Shown: positions 17,139 through 28,627, counted from the first letter of the stretch. The stretch: 64,000 nucleotides of DNA from Neobacillus rhizosphaerae (GCF_937468385.1 NZ_CALBWS010000004.1:62001-126000); one strand, 5' to 3'. Numbers and translations are program-made. The notes: generated from the letters alone by a model not told the origin.

Positions 17139-17606
17139 CTATCTTCTATCTTCCTTCACTCTTACTTCAATTTGATACCGTGGCAGCGCCTGCATTAATT
17201 TCCGATGGAGGCTGGCTTCGGCATTGATTCTTTCCTGATTAGAAAGCATCCCTTTTTTATAAACAGAGACCCACATCCGGTTACCATTTATCCAGACAGA
17301 ATCGGTAACAAACTCATTCATATCCGCAATGACCTGCTTTGCTTTGTTCGTATCGTTACCATAATTTCCAGCGCCAGCCTCTCCGCCACTTCCCGTTTGC
17401 TCCAGGTCAAGGAAGTTCGGATTTTGATTGGTAATATCATCTTCCACTAAGTGCTGCTGGTTTTTACCACGGTTGGACATATAGTTAGTCTTTGATTGGT
17501 CTGTCCGCAAATCATACCCTGCGTCATTAGCCGCGTTCCGATTACTCTGGCATCCACTTAAGATAAACACGAGAACAACCGAGAAAACTATCCATTTTTT
17601 CAGCAT
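17139..17606 (-). CDS. YhcN/YlaJ-like sporulation lipoprotein
   Basis: The 155-residue protein has a lipoprotein signal with lipobox LSGC at about residue 18. A Gly/Asn-rich linker leads to a C-terminal YhcN/YlaJ-type domain with SVWINGNRMWVSVYKKG. Members of this family occur in the inner membrane or cortex of spores and are needed for efficient germination or outgrowth in some species. The precise role here is unknown. The second ATG of GGAGGTGAATGATG is used as start on spacing. It lies between tdk and prfA. Confidence 0.8.
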   Translation of the reverse strand: MLKKWIVFSVVLVFILSGCQSNRNAANDAGYDLRTDQSKTNYMSNRGKNQQHLVEDDITNQNPNFLDLEQTGSGGEAGAGNYGNDTNKAKQVIADMNEFVTDSVWINGNRMWVSVYKKGMLSNQERINAEASLHRKLMQALPRYQIEVRVKEDRR

Positions 17607-17710
17607 CATTCACCTCCCCATTACTATCATGCCCATGGGAAAGTTGAACTTGCTTAGTGAAATCCTTCCAAAACTGTCTTACGTGCAGAATTTTATCCCT
17701 TTTTTAGATA

Positions 17711-17826
17711 ATTTCGCTAAACTCAACCGGCCATTCTGCAAATTATTATATTTATTCTGCGTCTTTTTGATTTTATTCCGCTGATTCCCCACATAATTCC
17801 GCCGAAAGGGACAATTATTCCGCCAA
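17711..17826. repeat. 21-bp phased array B (ATTCCGC units)
   Basis: ATTTCGC/ATTCTGC/ATTCCGC starts at 17711, 17733, 17754, 17775, 17796 and 17817, i.e. spacings 22, 21, 21, 21, 21. It lies in the 304-base gap between the tdk terminator and the lipoprotein gene and uses a different core word from array A. Nothing else is recognisable in that gap. Confidence 0.85.
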
Positions 17827-17840
17827 ACGGAAATTTCAAC

Positions 17841-17876
17841 AAAAAAACTGCCTGAGAATCCAACTCTCAGACAGTG
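17841..17876 (-). terminator. Terminator of tdk
   Basis: ACTGCCTGAGA pairs with TCTCAGACAGT (one G-U pair on the RNA), followed by seven T on the minus strand. Confidence 0.85.
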
Positions 17877-17881
17877 TTTAT

Positions 17882-17894
17882 GGTGTCAGGCACC
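17882..17894. repeat. GGTGTCAGGCACC element after tdk
   Basis: A perfect copy of the dispersed 13-mer lies between the tdk stop and its terminator hairpin. A second partial GGGCACCAC follows. Confidence 0.85.
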
Positions 17895-17910
17895 ACAAAA
17901 GGGCACCACG

Positions 17911-18501
17911 CTACCGAACTGGAATTGCTTTTGGTACTTCGTGGTGGTGACGGCAGCGAGGCTCGTACGCTTCTGAGGCGCCGACTAGGATGACTGGGTC
18001 ATGATAGGATGCTGGGCGGCCGTCGATTAGGCGCTGGGTACGGCTTGATGGTGAACCACAGACCGTGCAGACAGCTTGAAGCTTCGTCACGGATTCAGCA
18101 ACCGCCATTAAGGCGGGCATTTGTCCGAACGGCTCGCCGCGGAAATCCATGTCAAGACCGGCACAAACGACGCGGTGGCCGCTGTCTGCCAACTGTTGGA
18201 CCACCCTGACAATGCCTTCATCAAAAAACTGAACCTCATCAATTGCAATGATATCCATATCCGCTTCGACATGATGAAGAATCTCTATAGAATGGGAAAT
18301 TGGTATCGCATGAAAAGAAGAGCCGTTATGGGAGACTACAGACTGTTCGTGATAGCGATTATCAATTTTCGGCTTAAACACAGCTATTTTTTGTTTCGCA
18401 AATTGAGCCCGTCTGACGCGACGAATCAATTCCTCCGATTTTCCAGAAAACATACTGCCACAGATAACCTCAACCCATCCGCTTTGCTTCATTAAATACA
18501 T
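17911..18501 (-). CDS. tdk: Thymidine kinase
   Basis: Tdk phosphorylates thymidine to dTMP in the salvage pathway. The 196-residue type II enzyme shows the P-loop [12 protein letters not shown] at residues 14-25, the Mg-binding AIDEVQFFD near 87, the lasso-region Zn ligands CTVCG and RCRHHH, and the thymidine-binding [30 protein letters not shown]. Its position next to rpmE is the standard Bacillus order. Confidence 0.96.
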   Translation of the reverse strand: MYLMKQSGWVEVICGSMFSGKSEELIRRVRRAQFAKQKIAVFKPKIDNRYHEQSVVSHNGSSFHAIPISHSIEILHHVEADMDIIAIDEVQFFDEGIVRVVQQLADSGHRVVCAGLDMDFRGEPFGQMPALMAVAESVTKLQAVCTVCGSPSSRTQRLIDGRPASYHDPVILVGASEAYEPRCRHHHEVPKAIPVR

Positions 18502-18578
18502 AAACGGCCTCTCCTTCCAATAAACGAACCATGTAAACTGTTATTATATGTTAATTTATCAATTTTGCACAATAAAAA

Positions 18579-18609
18579 ACAGGCAAGTTGATGTTTCCTC
18601 TTGCCTGTT
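18579..18609 (-). terminator. Terminator of rpmE
   Basis: AACAGGCAAG and CTTGCCTGTT form a perfect 10-bp stem, with TTTTTTATTG following on the minus strand. Confidence 0.9.
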
Positions 18610-18618
18610 CCTGAGCAA

Positions 18619-18825
18619 TTATTGTTGCTTAAGGCCGTATTTTTTGTTGAAACGGTCAACACGTCCGCCGGCTTCAGCGAATTTTTGGCGACCAGTATAG
18701 AATGGATGACATTCTGAACAAGTTTCAACGCGAATTTCTTTTTTCACTGAACCAGTTTCAAAAGTGTTTCCGCATGCACATGTCACCGTTATTGTTTTAT
18801 AATTTGGATGAATTCCTGCTTTCAT
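18619..18825 (-). CDS. rpmE: 50S ribosomal protein L31 (zinc-binding type)
   Basis: This 68-residue protein starts [19 protein letters not shown] and keeps the zinc cysteines in CACG (residues 16 and 18) and CSECH (about 36 and 39). It is therefore the C+ form used under zinc sufficiency, in contrast to the zinc-free paralogue. The start is the second ATG of GGAGATGAAAAGAATG, which has correct spacing and the family N-terminus. Its position between rho and tdk is conserved. Confidence 0.97.
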   Translation of the reverse strand: MKAGIHPNYKTITVTCACGNTFETGSVKKEIRVETCSECHPFYTGRQKFAEAGGRVDRFNKKYGLKQQ

Positions 18826-19050
18826 TCTTTTCATCTCCTTCCGCCCTGAATCTTTCGAAACAGAGTTATCTAAAGTGCTTGTCTAAAACAGGCACCTGAA
18901 ATACTTAAAACACACTGCAACCATTATAACAAGGGTCACTTGCTTTTGCAAGTTGGGATTTTTAGGTATAAGCATTTATTTTTAAAAAATTTAGCCCGCT
19001 ACCCTTGGACCAAAGTGCCCTTTTTCATAAGGTTCTGCACCTTGCAGTAC

Positions 19051-20316
19051 CTACGAGCGGCGGGTCTTTAATTCCTCACCTAGCTGCGCGAAAAATTCTT
19101 CGTTTGACTTGGTCTGTCTTAATTTTTTCAAGAAGCGTTCGGCAAAGTCAGGCGAATCTGACATCGACTTCCGAATCGCCCATAATTTATCCAAATGATC
19201 CTTCGGAATGAGCAATTCTTCCTTACGCGTTCCGGAACGGCGGATATCAAGCGCAGGGAAAATCCGACGCTCGGCAAGCTGGCGATCCAGGTGCAATTCC
19301 ATATTGCCTGTCCCTTTAAATTCCTCATAAATGACATCGTCCATCCGCGAACCAGTATCAACTAATGCCGTTGCGAGGATCGTCAAGCTGCCGCCCTCTT
19401 CAATATTCCGGGCCGCTCCGAAGAATCGTTTCGGACGGTGGAAAGCTGCCGGATCAATCCCCCCGGAAAGTGTCCGGCCGCTCGGCGGAATCACAAGGTT
19501 ATACGCACGGGCCAAACGAGTAATGCTATCCATCAAAATAACAACATCGCGCTTGTGCTCGACTAAACGCATCGCCCGGTCAAGCACGAGCTCAGCAACT
19601 TTAATATGATTTTCAGGCACTTCATCAAACGTTGAGCTGACGACATCGCCGGCTACAGACCGTTCAATATCGGTCACTTCTTCGGGACGTTCATCGATCA
19701 AGAGCACGATTAATTCCACTTCTGGGTGGTTGGTGGTAATGCTGTTCGCAATTTCTTTTAACAGCATCGTTTTACCTGCTTTTGGTGGTGCGACAATTAA
19801 CCCACGTTGGCCAAAACCGACCGGTGCGATAACATCCATTATCCGGGTTGAAAGATGTTTTTGAGTGGTCTCAAGCTTCATTTTTCGATTTGGATATAGA
19901 GCGGTTAATGCCGGGAAGTAGACGCGTTCTTTGGCCGATTCAGGATCTTCGCCATTCACCGCTTCTACATGCAGAAGACCGTAATAACGTTCATTTTCCT
20001 TTGGCGGACGAACTTTACCAGAAACCTTGTCCCCATTACGAAGATCAAAGCGACGGATTTGCGAGGCCGAAATATATATATCTTCTGAACTTGGCGAGTA
20101 GTTAATTGGACGTAGAAATCCGAACCCTTCCGATTGGATGATTTCGAGAACGCCTTCCATGAAAAAATAACCCTGCTGCTCAGCACGAGATTTTAATATC
20201 GCAAAAATTAATTCTTTTTTCGTTAATTTGCTGTAATAGGTCACTTTAAATTCACGAGCGAGTTCATAAAGTTCCTTCAGCTTCATATTTTCTAAACTTG
20301 AAATTGTTAAGTCCAT
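19051..20316 (-). CDS. rho: Transcription termination factor Rho
   Basis: Rho is a hexameric RNA helicase that ends untranslated transcripts. The 421-residue protein has the N-terminal Rho_N helices ([13 protein letters not shown]), the cold-shock-like primary RNA site (GFGFLRP), the Walker A motif [15 protein letters not shown], Walker [18 protein letters not shown], the Q-loop [13 protein letters not shown] and the R-loop. No substitution at the bicyclomycin-contact region stands out. The upstream 308-base gap (20317-20624) has no gene; it probably holds an autoregulated leader and promoter. Confidence 0.97.
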   Translation of the reverse strand: MDLTISSLENMKLKELYELAREFKVTYYSKLTKKELIFAILKSRAEQQGYFFMEGVLEIIQSEGFGFLRPINYSPSSEDIYISASQIRRFDLRNGDKVSGKVRPPKENERYYGLLHVEAVNGEDPESAKERVYFPALTALYPNRKMKLETTQKHLSTRIMDVIAPVGFGQRGLIVAPPKAGKTMLLKEIANSITTNHPEVELIVLLIDERPEEVTDIERSVAGDVVSSTFDEVPENHIKVAELVLDRAMRLVEHKRDVVILMDSITRLARAYNLVIPPSGRTLSGGIDPAAFHRPKRFFGAARNIEEGGSLTILATALVDTGSRMDDVIYEEFKGTGNMELHLDRQLAERRIFPALDIRRSGTRKEELLIPKDHLDKLWAIRKSMSDSPDFAERFLKKLRQTKSNEEFFAQLGEELKTRRS

Positions 20317-20624
20317 TTGTACACCACACTTTTAAATTTTTCCATCAAATCCGCGTGTCGGCAGCCAGCGGAAAATCCAACTTTTGATAGTAATAAAGAG
20401 ATTAGAGGAATTGGAATAGAAGTAGAAAAGAAATGAATAGATTTGCAGAAAAAATGCATAATAAAAACAACTACTATTTTACCCCTTGAGCAAAAAATTA
20501 ATCAACTAAATTTTTTAAAAATCATCACTTGGAAATTTTTCCTGGAAGGGATTCCTCTTGGAGATCACGGAGTTTCTCTATTTTGTTGGTGCCTGACACC
20601 ATTGGGAGTCAGGCACCACACCAC
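20317..20624. other. rho leader / glpX 3' region
   Basis: This 308-base stretch has no convincing gene. It is AT-rich, with an unassigned promoter for rho on the minus strand and the element-derived hairpin at 20588-20618 after glpX. Confidence 0.5.
20588..20618 (-). terminator. Element-derived hairpin after glpX
   Basis: GGTGCCTGACACC is followed by an inverted partner, GTCAGGCACC, which gives a perfect 10-bp stem (GGTGCCTGAC / GTCAGGCACC). It lies just after the glpX stop and probably serves as its terminator, although the following T-run is weak. Confidence 0.55.
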
Positions 20625-21584
20625 CTATAATACCAAATTCGGTTTCTTTTTCAAACTGTGACGACCTTCGATGAAGCGGACGGTTCCTGATTTGGCGCGC
20701 ATGACGACTGAGTGGGTTGAACCATAGGCTCCTTTAAATTGAACCCCGCGCAGTAATTCTCCATCGGTCACACCGGTTGCAGCAAAAATGGCGTCGTCGC
20801 CCTTCACAAGGTCCTCCATGCGGAGCACGCGATTGACATCTAAGCCCATTTTCATACAGCGCTCAATCTCAGCATCATTTTGCGGTAATAGTCTCCCCAT
20901 GATTTCACCGCCGAGACATTTCAAGGCAACAGCTGCTAGGACACCCTCAGGGGCACCGCCGGAACCAAAAAGAATGTCGACACCAGTGTTATCGAAAGCC
21001 GTGTTAATCGCACCTGCGACGTCACCGTCGTTAATCAACTTAATCCGTGCTCCGGCTTCACGAAGCTGGGCAATGATATGTTCATGACGCGGACGGTTTA
21101 AGACAGTCGCGACCACATCCTCGATATCTTTATTTTTCGCTTTGGCCACCGCTTTAAGGTTGTCCAAAACGGAGGCATTGATATCGACAAGTCCGACTGC
21201 TTCAGGACCGACAGCGATTTTTTCCATATACATATCCGGGGCATGGAGCAGATTTCCATGGTCAGCAACCGCCAAAACAGCTAAGGCATTCCAGCCGCCG
21301 GATGCTAAAATATTGGTGCCTTCTAGCGGGTCAACGGCGACATCGACGCGCGGGCCATAGCCCGTACCGAGCTTTTCGCCAATATAAAGCATAGGTGCCT
21401 CGTCCATTTCTCCCTCACCAATGACAACAGTACCTTTCATCGGAACGGTGTCAAACACATCGCGCATCGCTGAAGTGGCAGCACCGTCGGCTTCATCCTT
21501 TTTGCCGCGTCCCATCCAACGAGCTGATGCAAGGGCAGCTCCTTCAGTAACGCGGACAAGCTCCATTGTTAAACTTCTCTCCAT
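20625..21584 (-). CDS. glpX: Fructose-1,6-bisphosphatase, class II
   Basis: GlpX dephosphorylates fructose 1,6-bisphosphate in gluconeogenesis. The 319-residue protein begins [20 protein letters not shown]. It carries the family motifs [15 protein letters not shown] and VDPLEGTN (metal and phosphate site), and [13 protein letters not shown]. Twenty further upstream codons are open but the family N-terminus and ribosome site (AGGAGTTGGAG) mark the ATG at 21584. It is in the conserved order rho-glpX-murZ. Confidence 0.96.
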   Translation of the reverse strand: MERSLTMELVRVTEGAALASARWMGRGKKDEADGAATSAMRDVFDTVPMKGTVVIGEGEMDEAPMLYIGEKLGTGYGPRVDVAVDPLEGTNILASGGWNALAVLAVADHGNLLHAPDMYMEKIAVGPEAVGLVDINASVLDNLKAVAKAKNKDIEDVVATVLNRPRHEHIIAQLREAGARIKLINDGDVAGAINTAFDNTGVDILFGSGGAPEGVLAAVALKCLGGEIMGRLLPQNDAEIERCMKMGLDVNRVLRMEDLVKGDDAIFAATGVTDGELLRGVQFKGAYGSTHSVVMRAKSGTVRFIEGRHSLKKKPNLVL

Positions 21585-21676
21585 TATTCTCCAACTCCTG
21601 TTTTCTCTTTTGCAACCTTCAAAACCTTGAATATTAGCTAACAAAAACTCCCGGACGGCCGCTTCCGCTTTTCTAT

Positions 21677-22963
21677 CTAAGTATTTTTTAAATGTTCGAC
21701 TTCTTCATTTGTTAACGCTTCCCGCCAAACCGTCGCGCCAAGACCGTTTAATTTTTCCACCAGATTGCTGTAGCCGCGGTCAATATGCTCTAGCCCGGTG
21801 ACCTCGGTAATTCCTTCGGCAATCAGGCCGGCAATCACGAGTGCGGCTCCGGCTCGTAGGTCGCTTGCCTTCACTTTGGCCCCTTGAAGCTGGACAGGAC
21901 CATTAATGATGGCGGAGCGTCCTTCAACCTTAATATTGGCGTTCATTCTTCTTAATTCATCAATATGCTTAAAGCGGGCACTGTAAATGTTATCGGTGAC
22001 CACGCTTGAGCCTGTGGCCTTTGTTAGAAGAGTCGTAACTGGCTGCTGCAGATCAGTCGGGAATCCTGGATAGACGAGCGTTTTAATATCAACCGCTTTC
22101 AAATTAGCCGAGCCGCTAATAAACACTTGGTCATCGCCCGATTCAACTTGCACGCCCATCTCACGGAGCTTGGCAATTAACGATTCTAAGTGCTGCGGGA
22201 TGACATTATCAATCAAAACGCCTTCCCCAACAGCGGCACCAATAATCATATACGTACCTGCTTCAATTCGGTCAGGAATGATCGTGTGACGACAGCCATT
22301 TAATGTATCGACACCATCGATGCGGATAACGTCCGTTCCGGCCCCTTTTATTTTCGCTCCCATGTTGGTTAATAGTGTGGCCACATCAATGATTTCCGGC
22401 TCTTTGGCGGCATTTTCAATGATGGTCCGTCCTTTAGCTCGTACCGCAGCCAGCATAATATTGATGGTCGCGCCCACACTGACGACATCGAGGTAAATCC
22501 GGGCACCGCGCAGCTCGTCGGCCCGTAAATAAATTGCCCCTTGCTCGTTGGTGATTTGCGCTCCAAGTGCTTCGAAGCCTTTTATATGCTGATCAATCGG
22601 TCTCGGACCTAGATGGCAGCCACCCGGTAAACCAATAACCGCCTTTTTAAAGCGCCCAAGCATCGCTCCCATTAGGTAATAGGAAGCACGCAGCATTTTC
22701 ACCTTACCGTTTGGCAGCGGCATGGAAATCATCTTTGAAGGGTCGACGGTCATTTCATCATCCGTAATTTGGACCTTTCCACCGATTTCCTCAAGCAGGT
22801 CCTTTAGGATTTCAACATCAGAGATGTCCGGCAAGCCTTCAATCGTCACTGGTGATTCTGCTAAAATCGTTGCGGGAATTAAGGCAACGGCACTATTTTT
22901 TGCTCCACTGATTCGAACAGTTCCCTTTAACGGATATCCGCCCGCAATTTTAAGTTTTTCCAT
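21677..22963 (-). CDS. murZ: UDP-N-acetylglucosamine 1-carboxyvinyltransferase (MurZ/MurAB type)
   Basis: The enzyme transfers enolpyruvate from PEP to UDP-GlcNAc, the first committed step of peptidoglycan synthesis. The 428-residue protein has [13 protein letters not shown] near residue 18, the fosfomycin-target cysteine in [15 protein letters not shown] near 117, and [11 protein letters not shown]. The start MEKLKIAGG is preceded by AGAAGGGAG. Position beside tal and fbaA identifies it as the second MurA paralogue (murZ/murAB in B. subtilis) rather than the one near atpC. Confidence 0.95.
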   Translation of the reverse strand: MEKLKIAGGYPLKGTVRISGAKNSAVALIPATILAESPVTIEGLPDISDVEILKDLLEEIGGKVQITDDEMTVDPSKMISMPLPNGKVKMLRASYYLMGAMLGRFKKAVIGLPGGCHLGPRPIDQHIKGFEALGAQITNEQGAIYLRADELRGARIYLDVVSVGATINIMLAAVRAKGRTIIENAAKEPEIIDVATLLTNMGAKIKGAGTDVIRIDGVDTLNGCRHTIIPDRIEAGTYMIIGAAVGEGVLIDNVIPQHLESLIAKLREMGVQVESGDDQVFISGSANLKAVDIKTLVYPGFPTDLQQPVTTLLTKATGSSVVTDNIYSARFKHIDELRRMNANIKVEGRSAIINGPVQLQGAKVKASDLRAGAALVIAGLIAEGITEVTGLEHIDRGYSNLVEKLNGLGATVWREALTNEEVEHLKNT

Positions 22964-23175
22964 TTTCGACTCCCTTCTAAGCCGTATGTAAGTCATGAAT
23001 GGTTGATGGAATGGGTCGGTACTTTCTAATCAGCTTGCTGAGCTAATAAAAGCACACTTGTAACCAAACAAGGCTTTAGGTATATTTTTCCAATTCAAAA
23101 AGCCAAATTCCGACAGTTTGTCTAATTTATAGTTTACACGAAAATTTAATTTTCATGTATCCAAATTAAAAAAAT

Positions 23176-23479
23176 TTATCCCGCATTAACGGGCAGTAAA
23201 ATCCTTAGCAAATATTTCGTGAAAATCCATCAGAATTATTTCGGATCAACTGCCCGTAAAAGCCCGATTGGTTCAACTAACCATCTGTGAGGGATGAAGG
23301 AAAACCTCACAGATGGAAGTTTCACCTTATCCCGCATTAACGGGCAGTAAGATCCTTAGCAAATATTTCGTGGAAATCCATCAGAATTATTTCGGATCAC
23401 TGCCCATAAAAGCCCGATTGGTTCAACTAACCATCTGTGAGGGATGAAGGGAAACCTCACAGATGGAAGTTTCACCTTA
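23176..23479. repeat. 151-bp tandem duplication between tal and murZ
   Basis: The 543-base gap at 22964-23506 holds two nearly identical 151-base units starting at 23176 and 23327. Each contains the perfect stem CCATCTGTGAGG / CCTCACAGATGG (12 bp, loop 12) and a wider inverted pair ACGGGCAGT / ACTGCCCGT (second unit altered to ACTGCCCAT). Both copies lie downstream of murZ on the minus strand. The rest of the gap is AT-rich with nothing recognisable. Confidence 0.93.
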
Positions 23480-23506
23480 CACAAAAATGGAAAAACAAAT
23501 GAATTG

Positions 23507-24157
23507 TTAGGCTTCGTTACGGGATTCCCAATCTTTTAGGAATGCTTCGATTCCTTTATCAGTTAATGGATGCTGGGTTAAGCCCATCAGAACTTTGTAA
23601 GGAATAGTCGCAATATGCGCTCCTCTTAAGGCTGCTTCTGTTACATGGATAGGATTGCGGATAGAGGCTGCGATGATTTCAGATTCAATTCCATGAACAG
23701 CAAAGATTTCGGCAATCGTGGAAATAAGATCTAAACCATTTTGGCCGATATCATCTAATCTGCCAAGGAATGGTGATACATAGGTAGCACCTGCTCTTGC
23801 CGCAAGCAAGGCTTGATTAGCGTTAAAAATTAGCGTGACATTTGTCTTAATGCCTTGTTTTGAAAAAGCATGACATGCTTTTAATCCATCAGGAGTCATC
23901 GGAACTTTCACGGTGATATTTGGAGCGATAGCCGCTAGCTCCAGGCCTTCTTTAATCATTCCCTCTGCATCAAGGGAGATTACTTCCGCGCTAACTGAAC
24001 CTGGAACAAGAGCTGCAATTTCCTTTATACGATCGTGGAAAGAAACGCCTTTTTCTTTGGCAACAAGTGTAGGGTTTGTCGTTACTCCCGCTAATAAACC
24101 AAGTTCATGTGCTTCACGAATTTCATCTAAGTTGGCAGTATCAATAAAAAATTTCAT
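23507..24157 (-). CDS. tal: Transaldolase / fructose-6-phosphate aldolase family (YwjH)
   Basis: This 216-residue TalC/MipB-type transaldolase begins [32 protein letters not shown]. The Schiff-base lysine is in [14 protein letters not shown] near residue 85, and the motif [29 protein letters not shown] follows. The family includes true transaldolases and fructose-6-phosphate aldolases, and the sequence alone does not settle which. The start is fixed by GGAGGGAAAGACG; twenty upstream open codons are not family sequence. Its order with fbaA and spo0F is conserved. Confidence 0.95.
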   Translation of the reverse strand: MKFFIDTANLDEIREAHELGLLAGVTTNPTLVAKEKGVSFHDRIKEIAALVPGSVSAEVISLDAEGMIKEGLELAAIAPNITVKVPMTPDGLKACHAFSKQGIKTNVTLIFNANQALLAARAGATYVSPFLGRLDDIGQNGLDLISTIAEIFAVHGIESEIIAASIRNPIHVTEAALRGAHIATIPYKVLMGLTQHPLTDKGIEAFLKDWESRNEA

Positions 24158-24388
24158 CGTCTTTCCCTCCAAATTTCGACTAAATTTTAGTTTTCTATCC
24201 ATTTTAGGCAAGGGCACCCCTTCCTTAATGTAGGCGAAGGGCGGTGCATTGAAACCCCCACTGCAAATTTTCTTTTAAAAAATTAGGCGGTGAGAGTATT
24301 CATTTACACACTGAAACCGCCCTAGCAATAAGGACGGTTTTAATTTTATCATAATTAACACAAATAACAAAAAGTGTCGTTTTTTCTC
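24158..24388. other. tal-fbaA gap with hairpin
   Basis: AAACCGCCC and GGACGGTTT (24325-24350 region) form a hairpin whose T-run is better on the plus strand, and GGCGGTGAGAG at 24285 resembles the start of repeat family III. It may serve as the fbaA terminator. No gene is seen. Confidence 0.45.
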
Positions 24389-25246
24389 TTACGCTCGGCC
24401 TGATGAACCGAATTCGCGCATTTTGCCGATAACTGTTTCTTTAATGGCATCGCGAGCTGGTCCTAAATATTTACGTGGATCGTATTCGTTCGGTTTTGCT
24501 GCTAATACTTCGCGCACGGTCTTAGCTGAGGCGATTTGGTTTTCAGTGTTCACGTTGATTTTTGCTGTTCCAAGGGAAACTGACTTTTGGATATCCTTTG
24601 TTGGGATTCCTGTTCCACCATGAAGTACAAGTGGCATGCCAGTGATCTTGCCGATTTCTCCCATTTCAACGAAGCCCAATTTTGGTTCGCCTTTGTAAGG
24701 ACCGTGTACAGAACCTAGTGCAGGAGCAAGGCAATCGATACCAGTGCGCTTCACAAGCTCTTCACATTCTTTTGGATCAGCGTAGATAACGCCCTCTGCA
24801 ACCACATCATCTTCTTGTCCGCCAACTGTTCCTAATTCTGCTTCTACAGAAACACCTTTGGAGTGAGCATATTCCACTACTTTAGAAGTAATTTCAATGT
24901 TCTCTTCAAACGGGTGGTGGGAAGCATCGATCATAACAGAAGTGAAGCCTGCATCAATTGCTTCTTTACATTTATCAAAGCTTGAACCGTGGTCAAGGTG
25001 AATCGCAACAGGAACAGTCACGTTATAATCTTCCATTAAACCTTCTACCATTTTGACAACCGTTTTGAAACCGCCGATATAACGGCCTGCACCTTCAGAA
25101 ACACCAAGAATAACTGGTGATTTCTCAGCAACTGCTGCTTGAAGAATGGCTTGAGTAAATTCTAAATTATTAATGTTAAACTGCCCAACAGCGTAGCCTT
25201 CCGCCTTCGCTTTAATAAGCATTTCTTTCATAGATACTAAAGGCAT
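24389..25246 (-). CDS. fbaA: Fructose-bisphosphate aldolase, class II
   Basis: FbaA cleaves fructose 1,6-bisphosphate reversibly in glycolysis and gluconeogenesis, using zinc. The 285-residue protein shows [14 protein letters not shown] with the zinc and catalytic histidine/aspartate near residue 84, [28 protein letters not shown], and the phosphate-binding HGGTGI and INVNTENQ. The AGGAGGAAGAGAC ribosome site precedes MPLVSMKEM. It lies just downstream of spo0F on the same strand, as in B. subtilis. Confidence 0.97.
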   Translation of the reverse strand: MPLVSMKEMLIKAKAEGYAVGQFNINNLEFTQAILQAAVAEKSPVILGVSEGAGRYIGGFKTVVKMVEGLMEDYNVTVPVAIHLDHGSSFDKCKEAIDAGFTSVMIDASHHPFEENIEITSKVVEYAHSKGVSVEAELGTVGGQEDDVVAEGVIYADPKECEELVKRTGIDCLAPALGSVHGPYKGEPKLGFVEMGEIGKITGMPLVLHGGTGIPTKDIQKSVSLGTAKINVNTENQIASAKTVREVLAAKPNEYDPRKYLGPARDAIKETVIGKMREFGSSGRA

Positions 25247-25270
25247 GTCTCTTCCTCCTTAATTTTGGGT

Positions 25271-25350
25271 GCTATCATTTCGAAAAGGGCTTTCCATATT
25301 AAGGTTTTCCCTCTATTTTACCAATTATGTATTCTTAAAAAAATGATAGC
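25271..25350 (-). other. Inverted repeat upstream of fbaA
   Basis: GCTATCATTT at 25271 and AAATGATAGC at 25341 form a perfect 10-bp inverted pair enclosing 60 bases, directly before the fbaA ribosome site. It could be a leader stem. Confidence 0.4.
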
Positions 25351-25461
25351 CAGTCAGTAAAATTTCATATACATCATATCAAATCAAAGGAGGAAATGCC
25401 ATTAATCAGATGGTGTTTTAGAAAATGTCATAATGAAAGCGCACCCATATTAACGTACTAG

Positions 25462-25833
25462 TCAGTTCGTTTTTTGCGGTATATATTTTCTTACAGCTGC
25501 ACGGATATCATCAATGTCAAAAGGTTTGGCAAAATGAGTGATGGCGCCCAAATCCTTTGCTTCTTGAATCATATCCAATTCACCGTAGGCAGTCATGATA
25601 ATCACGCGAATATCCGGGTCGATGACTTTCATTCTTTTTAAAATTTCAATCCCGTCCATTCCCGGAATTTTCATGTCAAGTAGCACAAGGTCCGGGTCAT
25701 GCTTTTTCACAATGTCAAGGGCCTGAACTCCATTAGCTGCCTGAAACGTTTGGTACCCTTCCTTTTGAAACACCTCATTTAGCAAAATTCGAATTCCAAA
25801 TTGATCGTCTACGATTAAAATTTTCTCTTTCAT
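25462..25833 (-). CDS. spo0F: Sporulation phosphorelay response regulator Spo0F
   Basis: Spo0F is the single-domain receiver that takes phosphate from sporulation kinases and passes it to Spo0B. The 123-residue protein has the acidic pocket VDDQFG (residues 10-11), the phosphorylation aspartate in [12 protein letters not shown] near 54, the switch threonine in IIMTAYG and the lysine in HFAKPFD near 104. No output domain is present. The start [11 protein letters not shown] is preceded by GGAAGAGGTGGAGAGA. Upstream of it and divergent is ywjG. Confidence 0.96.
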   Translation of the reverse strand: MKEKILIVDDQFGIRILLNEVFQKEGYQTFQAANGVQALDIVKKHDPDLVLLDMKIPGMDGIEILKRMKVIDPDIRVIIMTAYGELDMIQEAKDLGAITHFAKPFDIDDIRAAVRKYIPQKTN

Positions 25834-26118
25834 TCTCTCCACCTCTTCCCAATTTGTTAGATTCAAATTTTTTAGGACGCTAGGAAAGTAAATTTTCCTA
25901 TTAGGCATAAATGCAATTTTACACCTCTGTAGGGGCTCGCCAATCGGCGATCTCTCTATATTATCAACACCTATACATTCACTAGTATTACTTCGCTTCT
26001 CGAGGGGGAAATTCCTTCCTGTCTTTTACCCTAATAGGTATTATTTTGTAGGAATTTACATTTATTTTTGCAATTGGTGGAAAAAGTCTATAATGGTAGA
26101 GCGAAAGGGAGGATTTTT
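25834..26118. promoter_or_regulatory. spo0F-ywjG divergent control region
   Basis: This 285-base region separates divergent spo0F and ywjG. On the spo0F strand, AAGGAATTT and GCGAAGTA are separated by about 14 bases and resemble a sigma-H promoter (RnAGGAWWW / RnnGAAT), as known for spo0F in B. subtilis. TCGCCAATCGGCGA is a small palindrome in the leader. The promoter call is weak. Confidence 0.4.
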
Positions 26119-26649
26119 ATGTTAAAAATGTTTACTACTCAATTAACAGGCCTGTTTAAACGGATCGAGGAAAAAGCGGAATTTTCGTTCGAAGACGGCG
26201 CCCGTCTGTTAGCACAAGCACCTGTCGGCGACGGATTGATATATATTTATGGTACGAGGGAAATGAAGGCTGTCGAATTCGAGGCGGTGGATGGCGCGGA
26301 GCCGTTTAAGGGAGTAAAAGTGCTGACGCTGGCTGAGGTGGAAGAGCTTAGCGATGCCGATCGCGTGCTGATTTTCACCCGCACTTCCAGCGATGAAGCA
26401 GCATTAGAAATAGCGGCCATACTTCGGGAAAAGCAGGTCCCATTTGTGTCTGTCTCGACGGTAATGGATGCAGCCATTGGTGATTTGACTGAATTTGCAG
26501 ACGTCCATATCGATTTGCGGCTGACAAAAGGCCTACTACCAGATGATTTCGGAGGTCGCTTTGGATATCCGTCTTCGATGGCGGCATTATTCGTCTATTA
26601 TGGCTTGAAATTTACGATTGATGAGATTTTTGCGGAATACGAGGTGTAA
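26119..26649 (+). CDS. ywjG: DUF2529 family protein YwjG
   Basis: The 176-residue cytoplasmic protein matches the YwjG/DUF2529 family in position (between spo0F and pyrG, divergent from spo0F) and in its SIS-like features: FEDGARLLAQAPVGDGLIYIYG near the start and VLIFTRTSSDEAALEIAAILREKQVPFVSVS in the middle. The function is unknown; a phosphosugar-binding role has been suggested by fold only. The start MLKMFTTQLTG follows GGGAGGATTTTT. A terminator hairpin follows the stop. Confidence 0.9.
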   Translation: MLKMFTTQLTGLFKRIEEKAEFSFEDGARLLAQAPVGDGLIYIYGTREMKAVEFEAVDGAEPFKGVKVLTLAEVEELSDADRVLIFTRTSSDEAALEIAAILREKQVPFVSVSTVMDAAIGDLTEFADVHIDLRLTKGLLPDDFGGRFGYPSSMAALFVYYGLKFTIDEIFAEYEV

Positions 26650-26674
26650 AACAGGGCCGATGTGGTCCTGTTTT
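26648..26674 (+). terminator. Terminator of ywjG
   Basis: AAAACAGG and CCTGTTTT form the stem, which begins at the stop codon and ends in TTTTAC. Confidence 0.75.
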
Positions 26675-26714
26675 ACATTATAAATGGCTTTGCGTGGGTC
26701 ACTTATATTGTTTA

Positions 26715-26830
26715 TGGCTCATTTTTCCGGAGCATTGGCTTATTTTTTCGGTTCATTGGCTCATTTTCCTTAGGCTTTGGCTCATTTTTTTTAATTATTG
26801 GCTCATTTTTCAGCAGCTTTGGCTTTTTTA
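26715..26830. repeat. 21-bp phased array C (TTGGCTCATTTTT units)
   Basis: TGGCTC or TGGCTT starts at 26715, 26736, 26757, 26778, 26799 and 26820, exactly 21 bases apart, and the last unit is TGGCTTTTTT. It lies between the convergent terminators of ywjG and pyrG. Confidence 0.95.
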
Positions 26831-26849
26831 ACATTTTTTACCAAAATAT

Positions 26850-26884
26850 ACAGAAAAAAACCAGCTCCCTCACTGGGAACTGGT
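26850..26884 (-). terminator. Terminator of pyrG
   Basis: ACCAGCTCCC and GGGAACTGGT form a 10-bp stem with a mismatch, followed by seven T on the minus strand. Confidence 0.88.
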
Positions 26885-26892
26885 CCAAAAAC

Positions 26893-28560
<1,668 letters not shown>

Positions 28561-28627
28561 TTACCAGGTCATGCTCACGAATCAAATCCGGCCGTCATTT
28601 TTTCACAAAAACAAGCCCAAAAAGCGA

